From contig CM051456.1 in assembly GCA_028274465.1 (NCBI GenBank), forward strand, positions 111,157,397-111,221,396: a stretch of 64,000 nucleotides of DNA. Reading direction: 5' to 3'. Below, piece after piece: positions 32,650 through 42,950 of this stretch; position 1 is the stretch's first letter, and the number at the start of each line of letters is the position of its first letter. A program made the position numbers and the translations under genes. The notes beneath the pieces were generated by a model. It had not been told where the DNA came from, made no database searches, and saw only the letters and a list, made by a program, of their open reading frames with translations. This stretch comes from Plantago ovata (Eukaryota > Streptophyta > Magnoliopsida > Lamiales > Plantaginaceae).

Positions 32650-33973
32650 TAAGTTTGTGAAGTTGCTGCTGGTTCTACAGCCATACTTCCAGTATCAGTT
32701 GGCACTTGTTTGTAGCTTTATGAGATGAATTTTTTGTTAATTCACCCATCTTTAACTTCTTCGTTTTTTAATGTGTAATTATTGCTTAACCTTGAGGATA
32801 TCAGTCAAAGAAAAGATATGTCATTTACCTCTATAGAGTCATGGCACGTCAGTCTAACCAATTGGGCTAGATCTCATTGGCTTGTTTATGTCCAAAGCTT
32901 GAGGACCCATTTCATAAGTAGACTTCCATGTGTGAGCAAATCGTGCATTTGCAGGAACCAGTTTATACTTGAAGAAGTTATTCGTGCGCGAAACGATTTC
33001 ATGCGTGAATTCACTAAGAAACTAGAGTTTTTACTGGTATCTTTCACATTCTCTGGAGAAATCACACCTTCATGATTTAGCAAAATTCACCTCTCTAGCG
33101 TTCGAACTATACACCTCTTGTCTATATAACTAGTTAAGTACTACCACAATTCCTTAACACGAGACCAGTTCCTTCTCAGACTCCTGAAAAGTTGACCTTC
33201 ACCAAGCATACAAGATGAAGGTAGGTGCGTTTATGAGGCAATAAATTCCGATTGATGTAATAAGGCGAGAGTGAATAAGAATCTTGTCTTTTGTTGTTAA
33301 ATTCGATAGACAAATGAAGTGAGATCTATTTCAAGTGATGACAATAAATTTGAATACAACACTTATTAACAGTACACACGTATAGTACTAAGAATCTAAG
33401 AGTCCTGTCATAGAGTTCGACCATTTATAGGTTCTAGAAAAAGGCTCGATATATAGGGGGCTCACGCTCACATTTTATGTTTTGTTGGATGGGAATGTTA
33501 TCACAAATCACATGACATGCAGGGTTGTGCCCGGAATTATTTGATAGACCTCGTCTATAAGTACGTAAATTGTGGACCATGTAGTTCAAAATCATCCACA
33601 TCATTTAAAAAACGTGATGGGTTGTGATTTTGAACCACAAAGTCTATAAACTTACTCATAAACCGAATCTATACTAGAATTTTCCGGCTGTGTCAATGTG
33701 GCATGTGCATAGGAGGAACCGGGTGGAAATTGTGATTTTTGTCCCCTTAAAATTTTAAAAATATTTTTTATAAATAATATTATTAATTTTTTAAATTTAA
33801 CCCTAAAGTTTACGAAATAATCCTATATTTTCAATTCGCTTCATCCTCCGAAAACCTCAAATGTTAGAATTCGCCCCTGAGCGTCTTTTCTTTATTTTCT
33901 TTATATATGTGGCGATCCAAGAGACATGGACGGACCTTTTCATTCTAAAACAGTAAAACCCAATAATTTGTTG
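32650..33973. other. 3' flank of activase-like gene and spacer
   Basis: Probable 3' UTR to ~32780, an isolated exon-like island at 32955-33036 (see findings), a small inverted-repeat element at ~33551-33665 and AT-rich sequence leading to the TAA microsatellite. Confidence 0.4.
33551..33665. mobile_element. short fold-back (MITE-like) element
   Basis: The arm TAGTTCAAAATCATCCACAT (33582-33601) is matched in inverse orientation by GGGTTGTGATTTTGAACCAC (33619-33638). Outer arms TCTATAAGTACGTAAATTGT and AGTCTATAAACTTACTCAT also match. Total ~115 bp, non-coding. Confidence 0.55.
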
Positions 33974-33996
33974 TATTATTATTATTATTATTATTT
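33974..33996. repeat. (ATT)n microsatellite at 3' end of LINE
   Basis: Seven to eight ATT units. Read on the LINE strand this is an AAT/TAA tail directly after the element's 3' UTR. Confidence 0.9.
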
Positions 33997-36322
33997 TATT
34001 TTTTTAATTTAATTATTATAAAGTGGAATTCAATAAATAAAAAACAATGAATGTTTTACACAAAATTAGTGGGCAGTCGAGAAACAAGTTGTGTTCCCAC
34101 TCCCTTAGCAATAGCAAAACTAACTCTAGAAAAAATAAAATGAGTCGCGGGCGCCCCAGCACCCTGAGCCAAAGCGAAATCCCGGATTCTAACAAGCAAA
34201 TCCACATCATCAACATCCAACTCCCCAAGTGTCGAGAAAGAGAAAGGAAGGAATCCATATCCCTAATTAGCCGCACACAAGTCCCGATACTTCGCAGACT
34301 TGCGCTTGGCAGCATCAGCAATCGCATGTCCAGGCACAAAGTCCACCAACCCAGACCGTGTCAAGGGGGAAGACCCGGTCAGATCCACACAAACATCCCG
34401 TCCCATATCCCAAGCATAAAGGAGCAAGTCTGCTGGACAGAGGGACCTGTCACTCCCATCGCACAAACCAATATCCACCTCCTTACCTGCAGAGATGCCA
34501 GATCGGAAACAGGCATCCAAGAGAGTGTCGCGAACAAGGTTATGTCGGTGCTTGATACCCACCACCCCAGCACACGACACCGCATGGTCACCAAACAAAT
34601 CCCCGTCAAAAACCCGAGAGCAAGCAGAGCAAGACATGGACACCGGAAACAAAGCGACACCAGCTCGATAACCCAGTACACACCTGTAAGTCCTCCCGTT
34701 CATAGTCTGTCCCAGACCCGAAATAGAAACAACTCGCAACAATCAGAAGAATGGGCACCTCGCTGAGACTTCCAAAGAGCTACCTGGCGAGGAGATAAAG
34801 AGAAAACAGATTCTGCAGAAGCAGCAACCTTCGTGAAATATATATATGCCAGTCTCTTCATAAGTTTGGGGGCAGCGATCTCATTGGGGTTGCTCAAAAT
34901 ATCAGAATATGTGGTCTCAATAAACAAAGACAGGGCACCATCAAAAGCAGGTCCAAGATAAGTGATACCAGAAGGACACAAGAGCTTAGCTTGCAAACCA
35001 GCAGACTGAAGGCGGGAAGCAATGAAGGCATAATGGCGAACATCCTCAGCAGTATAAACACCAAGCCCCCCAAAAGAAAAGGGTAAAGTAGCAAGTCGCC
35101 ACTGCCAATCACCAAAACAGGGACCCGACGCCGTAACAATACGCGCCAAGGAGGATCTGAGAGCCCGATCAAAAGAAAACTGAGCCGACTGAAAGAAACC
35201 TGGATGGCAAGTGCGTAAAGCAAAATAGAGCGTCGAAATACTCGTACAAGCACGAAGCAACAACAACTCACACTGCGGATCATTAGGCTTCGCGACAGAG
35301 TCCAAAAGCTCGATGGTCTTATTCACCCTCTTCACCACAAGGTCACTACTAAATCAGGGCACACACTGACCGATCCACCTAGGACTTTGACCCCTCGGAG
35401 TGGCCTGGCAATAGAAGGAGGAAAAACACCAGGAACCCTACTCCTCGGATCTTCCACCGACCAAAAAATCTCAGTTTTGTGAACATTGAGGTGAAGACCA
35501 GAACGTGGCCCGTCCTCCAAGATCATCTCTAAGACCTTTCCCTCAACTAAGGTATCTCCGACAATGGTTCCATCATCTAAATACCAAGCCTGCAAGGACA
35601 AGTCAAAAGAATCCCTGATCTTATAAACCAGCGGGTGTAAAACCAAAGCAAAGAGAAGAGGACCCAAAGGATCGCCCTGCTGGACCCCCTGACCAGACCA
35701 AAGAATGTGTTCCCCATAGTACAACCTGGCCGGACTGGAATAACAGAACTCAACCCAACGGGAAAGGACAGGGCAACGGCGACGAACCTCAAGCAACATA
35801 ACCTCACGATCCACCATGTTGAAAGCATTCTGAAAGTCAACTAACAACATGGTCAAGCCCACCTCACTGCCTCTCGCCTCAACGAACCGACTCAAGGCAT
35901 GAAGAATAGCCTCACCTCCACAGGGTACCCCAGCACCGAACTGGAGACCGTCAAAGTACCCAGATAAAGAAGGGCCAACCAAAACAGCACCCACCTTAGA
36001 GACCAGGCGCCGCCAAACAGTACCCACAGCAATAGGACGTATACCACCACCCGGCTTAACCAGCGGAGTGAGAGGAGCACTAGCAATATACTCACCCAAA
36101 ACATGCGGGCACTTACCCTCCAAGAAAAGATGAACCACCCGAGTGATGGAGGTGATCAAATCATCAGAGAGAGCAACAACAACACCGCCCAGACAATCCA
36201 ATAAGTGTTGAGCTCGCATACTATCTCGACCACAAATGGACAAAGGCCAGCAGGTAAAGGAGACAAAATAGGGGAATGAGCATAAGGTGCTTTTCCTTCA
36301 AGCCTCCAGGGTATATAGCAGG

Positions 36323-36323
<1 letters not shown>
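33997..36323 (-). mobile_element. 5'-truncated non-LTR retrotransposon with RT, zinc knuckle and restriction-like endonuclease
   Basis: Minus-strand pol of a LINE. From the 5' side: reverse transcriptase in the open block 36243-35332 with VDFQNAFNMVDR, QGVQQGDPLGPLLFALVL and the YLDD box (WYLDDGTIVGD); thumb and connection in 35338-34700; then 34742-34263 with a CSACS...GDHAVSC zinc knuckle, RHNLVRDTL, CPADLLLYAWD and VCVDLTGSSPL, which look like a restriction-like (PD-D/EXK) endonuclease fold. C-terminal text after the in-frame TAG at 34263-34265 continues as GYGFLPFSFSTLGELD and on to TQLVSRLPTNFV with a stop near 34059. The copy is dead: at least two single-base frameshifts (near 35338 and 34740), one nonsense codon, and probably one more shift near 36240. 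The N-terminal part is missing. Both ends lie in ATT/TAA repeats. Confidence 0.85.

Positions 36324-36358
<35 letters not shown>
36324..36358. repeat. (ATT)n microsatellite at 5' end of LINE
   Basis: About eleven ATT units directly upstream of the truncated 5' end of the LINE, in the same phase and strand as the tail at 33974-33996. Confidence 0.92.
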
Positions 36359-36530
36359 CATTAATGTAGTAGAAGTGTAGCAAGTTACACTTGCTTTTCC
36401 ACGTTTCAAATCTGAAAATGCATATTCCTTATGTCTTGTCTGCCACGCATTTGTGTTGATAATAATACAAAAACGTGTTACGGATTCGTAAAACTTCATA
36501 AATATAATATGACGAGAAAATTGATTATAA

Positions 36531-37194
36531 GGGCTCATTATGAATTCCTTTATCATAAAGAACTCTCTTGTGTTATCAATTACATTTTAGTCCAAACTCA
36601 ATTATATTTTTGTCCATTTGAGTTGACCAACACTTTAACATCTTCCAACCAAACATGACTTAAGAAAAATAAATATTTTCAATTAAAAATTAATTTAAAG
36701 ATTTAAAAAATCTAAATAGAATTATAAAATAAATAAAATTAAATATTTAACAAGATCCATCCATCTTCTTCTTCGCTAAAGTTTCGGTATTGGATAATTC
36801 CGGTATCGGAGCTCCGGTGCCGATAACGGTGGAGCAATGATGTGGAGCAAGCTGCACCGTTAATAGTGGTTTGCTCCACCGTTTTCGGCGCTGGAGCTCC
36901 GGTACCGGAAAAAATTACGGTACCGAAGCTTTGGGGATGATGAAGATAATTTTTTTTATTTTAGTTAAGATTTTTTCTTTAAAATTTTATTATTTTAGTA
37001 TTTTACTTAAATTTTCTTTTAATTCTTTATCTTTTTTTATTTGAAAACACTAAGGTTTGTTTGGTTTCATCAAAATTCAATTTTGGAATAGTGAAGTGAA
37101 TTTTGTTGACTATGGACTAAAATGTAATTGATAAACTAAGGTTGTTCATTTCGTTATTAGGGACGTTAAGAGGGTATAAAAAATCGATGGACCC
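36531..37194. mobile_element. non-autonomous MULE-like DNA element, copy 3
   Basis: Inverted subterminal repeats: ATCAATTACATTTTAGTCCA at 36575-36594 is matched exactly in inverse orientation at about 37113-37132. The ends resemble copies 1 and 2 (GGGCTCATTATGAATTCC on the left; the right end read backwards begins GGGTCCATCGATTTTTTATA). The core at 36783-36930 has TTCCGGTATCGGAGCTCC, GGTGGAGCAA and GGAGCTCCGGTACCGGAA, the same motifs as the larger arrays but unexpanded. No clear 9-bp duplication could be found, so ends are approximate. Confidence 0.65.
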
Positions 37195-39391
37195 TAATAT
37201 TACAATAGTTCATTTTTCTCACAATGCTAGTTAAAAACCACGTAAAGCTTAAATCGGAATCCACCAAAGTTTGACAACTAAATTATATATTCTAGCTAGT
37301 CTTACAACATCTAGTTAAACGTAGTAATTAATGTCTTCTTATTACTTCTACTTTTTAAACCAAACATAATATTCAAAAACCAAAACTTCTACCGTTTTCC
37401 AAACACCAAGTAAAGAGGATGCGGTGCTGATATTGGACGCATATATACGAAATGAATATTCAAATTTCAATATATATTTTTATTTTAATAAATATAAGTG
37501 ATTAAATTAAGTAAAAGAAAAGCTAATGTAAAGAGAATAATGAAAGGGAATTTGAACGTGTTTATCCTAATGCGTGTAATGGCCACGGAGGATTATTGTT
37601 AGGTGACACTAGAATGAAGAGGATTCGAGACATTATCAAGAAAATTAGAGATTAAGATATACATACTGTGCGCCGATGCAGTAAAGAAAGAAATGACCCA
37701 AACAAGCACCAAAACGAAAAACAAATTATGCTTTGCAAGTTCTAATTCTAGTATCAACCAAACCATCTATTTGTCCTTGCAAACACTACACGCACTATAT
37801 CTAGGCAACTAGACAAATTAACCAGAATCATCATCATCATCCTAAAAGTGTGTACTAGTATTAATTATCTCCCCAATGTTTCGACTATTGTGATGGTGAA
37901 ATAATAAAACCATACTTCATTTCATTTTGAAGCGTATACATTGAACTATATTCTTTACATATTCTTTACATTTATATTAGTTCAGCTCAAATCGCTTCTA
38001 TTTATTTTTGTATAAGCGAAAACAACAAAGCTTTATTGGGCTATTAATATGAAACATTATGCACCGTGCAATTCTTTGAATTAAATAATTCTAGTATTTT
38101 ATCCTTATTTGAACATTCATTATTTGATTTAATTTAGATGACATCCTGTAAAACAAAGGACCATCATATTTATTCTAAAAATAATTTTATTTGAATGACA
38201 ATAACGCTTGATAAGACATGTTTGCATAAACCAAAAACAAGAGATTATTAGTAGTAGTATTTGTTACTATATTATTTTAATATTCCCATGGGAATGCATA
38301 GGTTATGAAAGGGTGTCCTTTTCCATAAAGACAAATAAATGTTAAATAATATTATAAGAATATTTTACCACTTCAACTAGCTAGTAATCGAACTATATTT
38401 GATATGTTTCTCGCATATTTTAGATACACTAGGAGTTGTGGTTAGTTGTTAGAGATGTTGATAGATTGTTTATCTAATCTTCCCACATTGTTTCAATGAA
38501 AAGCTTTTGGATTAATTAGTGGAAATGATTAATTAGCAAAATAACCATAAATCTCCGTAAAATATTTGAAATAAGACAAGTTAAATGTCAGCTTTACTTA
38601 CGGTAGGATGTTTGAAAGTTTTAAAAGTAAGGGAAATTAAATTACTATTAGGTTTCATTTTCTTGGGGTCGGGACCATGACTGAGAGGTTGATATAACTC
38701 ATTTTAACCAATTGCGTCAACATTTACGATTAAATTATTAGTGTACAAACGCACACTACCAAATCAGTTGTATCTTTTTGAACTTTTAATGTCAACAATT
38801 TTAGGTTTTTATTATAAATTGATCTTAAATTATAATGATAAAATATATGACAGAATTACATATTAAAAGTTTTAGGATGTAAAATTTTATGAAGTAATTT
38901 TAATAAATACTTTAATATTATAACTTAAATTAACTTGTAGTACAAAACAATATCTAAAAGTTATTAATTATTAAAATTAAAATGATAGAAGTATAGAACT
39001 GTTTTGTATGATTAAATTCACGTGGACGATAAAGGAACTCCCATAGTCCCTACTGCCGACACTCGCAGACTAACCGCCAATTCGCTTTCGAATTTCAAAT
39101 TACGTTTAACTTTGGCTACGTAGCATTGTACCTATTTATTTATTAATAATGTTGTCAAACTCAAACCGCGATACTGCATCATCTCTCTGACTTTTCAAAA
39201 TCCTAATGATTTTATGAATCATTGTTCATTGTACTGCTAATTGAAGACTTCTAGTACTATATCATTTGAAATCCGGTTAACCGGAGCGGCCCGATACGAG
39301 TAAATCCAGAGAAAAAGTCTCAATTGTTGTTGGGTTTTTTGGATTGAAAAAAGTGTGGGTTTGTTTGAATTTATTTTATACCTTCTACTTT
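37195..39391. other. 2.2-kb AT-rich spacer
   Basis: No gene or well-supported repeat is seen. A stretch near 38770-38990 has the AT-rich inverse-symmetric look of an old MITE, but no ends could be defined. Confidence 0.4.
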
Positions 39392-39844
39392 GGTTGAATT
39401 CTATGGGTCGGCGCGATTATTCGTGTAGTAGTCCACACACATTTCGCGTGTATGATATTGTCCGATCTAGGGCTGAACCCACAAGGATATGATTTTGGAA
39501 TCACCCGAAAGATTTCATATTATATGAGAGAGCTCATATCATATGAGATAGGTGGTTTACTGAGTATACCAATTATTCCACTTTCTTTTATAGGATGTGG
39601 AATGTGGGATATTACATCTAATCCCCTTAAATTGCTCGATGAGCCTTTCTTTGGGGGTAGGCTGTCCCGGGACCACCATCCGCGAACTTTTGGTTTGTGG
39701 ATAGTCTCCGCTCTGATACCATTTTGTAACGACCCGGACCCTTATAGACCGACGTGGTTACTCGTGGACTGGTAAATACACATCTCATCAGTATGATATT
39801 GTTCGGTCTGAACCGGCGATATTACTCGTTGACAGATCGTTACA
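39392..39844 (-). mobile_element. TRIM-like LTR element fossil
   Basis: Two diverged direct repeats sharing TATGATATTGTCCG(G/A)TCT-type sequence (39392-39616 and 39725-39844). Between them, on the minus strand, TGGTATCAGAG stands three or four bases from the left LTR end (CGTTACA); this is the classic primer site for initiator-Met tRNA. The LTRs begin TG and end CA. There is no coding region, as expected of TRIMs. The repeats are well diverged and one is shortened, so it is old. Confidence 0.55.
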
Positions 39845-41665
39845 GTTTTGTCAATAATATATATTTATGGTGTCACTGTCATCTAAATTAACTCACCAAT
39901 ATGACTCTGGTTTATAAAACTCAGGAGGTCGTTTGAATTGATCCGGGTCTAAGTTTCAAAACATAACTTCCCAAACATAACTCACAGTGGAGTAGTATTA
40001 TTTTTCTTATCTTGATCCATCAACTTAACATTTTACCTTATTTTGTTGATTAAAAATCAAATGATGACTTTTATTTGAAACGCAAGGAGCACACCATTTT
40101 GATACCATCATGATTTAGGCTATGTTCTCTTCGTATGAAATTTTATTATTTTCAGTTCAGTTCAGTTCAATTCTATTCAGTTTAATTCATTCAGTTCTGT
40201 TCAAACTTGCTTAATTATATTTTATACTACAAATAAATTCAGTTCAGTTATGTCCAGTTTCATTCAGTTCTGTTCAATTCAGATCAATTCTATTCAATTC
40301 AGTTCAGTTCTATTTAAACGAAAATAACAGTTTCTTACACGCATACAAATCTTTTATCTATTTCTATCGAACCGTTAAAAGTGGATTTGATTTTAATATT
40401 ACGATGATACTTAAAAGACATAATCTAAACATAGAGATTATGGTTTTAAATTCGATAAGAAATAACCAAACATTCAAACCGGCCAAAGTTAAGAAGTTGG
40501 ACTGAAAAGATTTCCAAACCACTTGTCCATCGACACGTACCAAGTACAATATGCAACCAACAAAGTCAAATTTTTATGAAATGAAATGATATCTCAACGG
40601 ACGAATAATTAACAAAAAATGATCGATCTATTAGCATTTTCATTTTGTGAAGCATGGTAATAATACTGTATCTTTGATAAGTATTCTATTTAAGTACATT
40701 TAAATTAAATGGAAATTTATAGTGCATGTGATTAGACGTGATGTGAATTGTAGTACTAGCTTTTCTAAGAATGGAGACTTAGATTTTTTCACAAATCTAT
40801 AATAGTAGGAAAAGTCTCATGCCGGGCCATGAAAGAATCCAAGATTTGAAGTGGGAGGGGTTGGGCGAAATTATATATATAGAATATTTGGGAAGTTCAT
40901 AGGAAAGTGGAAAGAGTGTGCAAATTCATTATGAAAAATTGATAATATTACCGATAAAAAGTTATTTTTAAAATTTTCATGGGAGGGTTCGCGTATGTGG
41001 TATGCCTTATCTTCAAAATTTGCTCTCCGATGTTCTTCGATCCTCTGACTTTGTTTAGAACTACGATACTCTAAATAAATATGATTACCATTTGTGAAAT
41101 TCAACTAAATATGTAATTTAATTCAATTAAATTTAAGGTTCACGAGTTACATTGAGAAGGATACGAAATCGATTTATCATCGGTATGACTCCAACTTATA
41201 ATTATTAGCCTAGAGTACATTTTGATGGACTATGTTGTCTATAACTTCTATGAAAATGATACTACATCATAAATGAAATGTTCGATTATTATTCAACAAA
41301 ACAATGAGAAGAAGAAATGAAATATCACTAGAATCCACGGGCAAAGGCATGATAATTCCAGACAAAAGAGAAGACGCAATAAATCAAAATTTTATTTTGC
41401 CCCAAAAAGAGGCAAGGCACACACATGTAAGGCATGCCAAGTTCTTGTTTCTCCTTTACCTTTAATTAATTAAACTTAAGTAATAAATAAAGAAAATTAG
41501 GAAAAAGAAAGAAATGAAAGGAGAGAAAGGGAAAAAGCCACCGCATACTGGTCACGTGTCGGTGGAGCGACTTTTATTTTAATTGAATTACAAATTAAAT
41601 TAACTAATTATCATAAAGGGTAGATTACTCCACTTGTGCAAGTAACTATTGACTATTGGTTAGTA
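39845..41665. other. spacer
   Basis: AT-rich, without a recognisable gene. Contains the TTCAGTTCAG-rich repeat listed separately. Confidence 0.4.
40140..40325. repeat. TTCAGTTCAG-rich dispersed repeat
   Basis: Made of TTCAGTTCAGTTCAATTC-like units. The piece TACTACAAATAAATTCAGTT also occurs, slightly changed, at 22653-22690 and 24553-24590, so it is a dispersed family in this genome. Termini are not clear. Confidence 0.6.
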
Positions 41666-41924
41666 CTCATCCGCTCTCTAAAAAGTTTTCTAGTTTACTT
41701 TTTTATTTTCAACATCTTTCAATTTAAATTTTCAATTAATTTTATATTATAATGATAAAGTATTTATCAAGATTATATTATGAGAATATAAAACCTAAAT
41801 TTTCATAATATAATTTCGTTACATACTTTATCATTATAGTTTAAAAATAATCGACAATCAAAGTTGAAAGTTGTTGACCGAAAAAAGTAAAACCAGAAAT
41901 CTTCTGAGATAACGGAGGAAATAG
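41666..41924. mobile_element. Stowaway-like MITE 1
   Basis: 259 bp between TA dinucleotides (41664-41665 and 41925-41926). Imperfect terminal inverted repeats: CTCATCCGCTCTCTAAAAAG on the left, CTATTTCCTCCGTTATCTCA read from the right. AT-rich centre with TATAATGATAAAGTA and its inverse. Confidence 0.7.
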
Positions 41925-41984
41925 TATTTTTGTTTTTAACGTAAAATATTACGACTACTCTTATATTACTTTTATACAAACATA

Positions 41985-42236
41985 CCCCGGAAACTTTATA
42001 GTTTTACACTTTATTTTTGTTGACTTTTCGATGTCCGGTTTGACCTAAAATTAATAATAACTCGTTGCGAAAAAATAATTTAAAAAGTTATATTATGAAA
42101 GTATACTTCTTATATTTGTATATTATAACTTTTAAAATTAAATTTTTCGTAATCAATTATGATTAATTTGAGGTCAAACCTAATATAAAAAAGTCAACAA
42201 AAATAAAGTGTAAAACTATTAAGTTTCCAGATGAAG
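41985..42236. mobile_element. Stowaway-like MITE 2
   Basis: 252 bp between TA dinucleotides. Inverted repeats of ~40 bp share GGAAACTT(T/A)ATAGTTTTAC and CACTTTATTTTTGTTGACTT. It is only 60 bp from MITE 1. Confidence 0.75.
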
Positions 42237-42238
42237 TA

Positions 42239-42718
42239 CTAAATAAGGGATCAAACCTTGCACCTTTCATTCACAACTTCAGCTCCCTTCCAATCCACTG
42301 CACAGTGTTAGTATAATTGTATAAGGGTGGACTCAAGGACGGGGCAGGTGGGGGTGTCCCCTAAAAAAATATGTAATATTTATGACGTTTTTTTTTTTTT
42401 TTTTTTATAGATAATATATATACAACTTTTTAAATATTGACCTCTTGAACTTTTAAAAAATCATGTATATATAATTTGGTCATTTAATTCTAAATTATTA
42501 GTCCGCCCCTGTATAATACTATTAGTTTAATGTATTAAAGTGCAGGGAGAGATAGAATAGAATGAGAGAAGGGGAAGGAAAGGAGTATCGTAACGGCTAA
42601 AAATGAAATGAAATGCTTTAAGTCTCCGCTATTTCTTTCTTCTCTTCACAAATCTCAATCAATATTCCATTTCAATAGTATAATTTCTTTCTCTCTCTAC
42701 AAATTTGTCTGCTTTTTA
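42239..42718. other. 5' flank of the small-protein gene
   Basis: Contains an 18-19 base T-run near 42390 and CT-rich sequence near 42690. No gene is seen. Confidence 0.4.
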
Positions 42719-42721
42719 ATG

Positions 42722-42730
42722 TATATATAC
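42722..42730 (+). promoter_or_regulatory. TATA box and CT-rich leader of small-protein gene
   Basis: GTATATATAC followed directly by a TCTCTCTCTC pyrimidine patch (42731-42741), ~220 bases before the ATG. A CT patch beside the TATA box is common in plant core promoters. Confidence 0.55.
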
Positions 42731-42950
42731 TCTCTCTCTCACTAGCTTAGCTTAGATAAGTTAAGTACTGGTGTGTCAGTCACAGAATCAGTCAGTAGTA
42801 TGTTTGCATGTATAGTCCCTTCATAATTCTTCTATATAGCTACCAAAATATAATTAAAAAAATTAAACAGTTCTGGCGGCCGGTTTAAGGGTGGTGGTGC
42901 TGAGTCGACTCAGCGGCGGAACAAGGCGGAGGAAGGTCAAGATTAAGGTC

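Noticed and set aside
34047-34766. 239-codon plus-strand open frame
   Set aside because: Antisense to the LINE pol region, whose minus-strand reading has clear zinc-knuckle and nuclease motifs; the plus reading matches no family I know.
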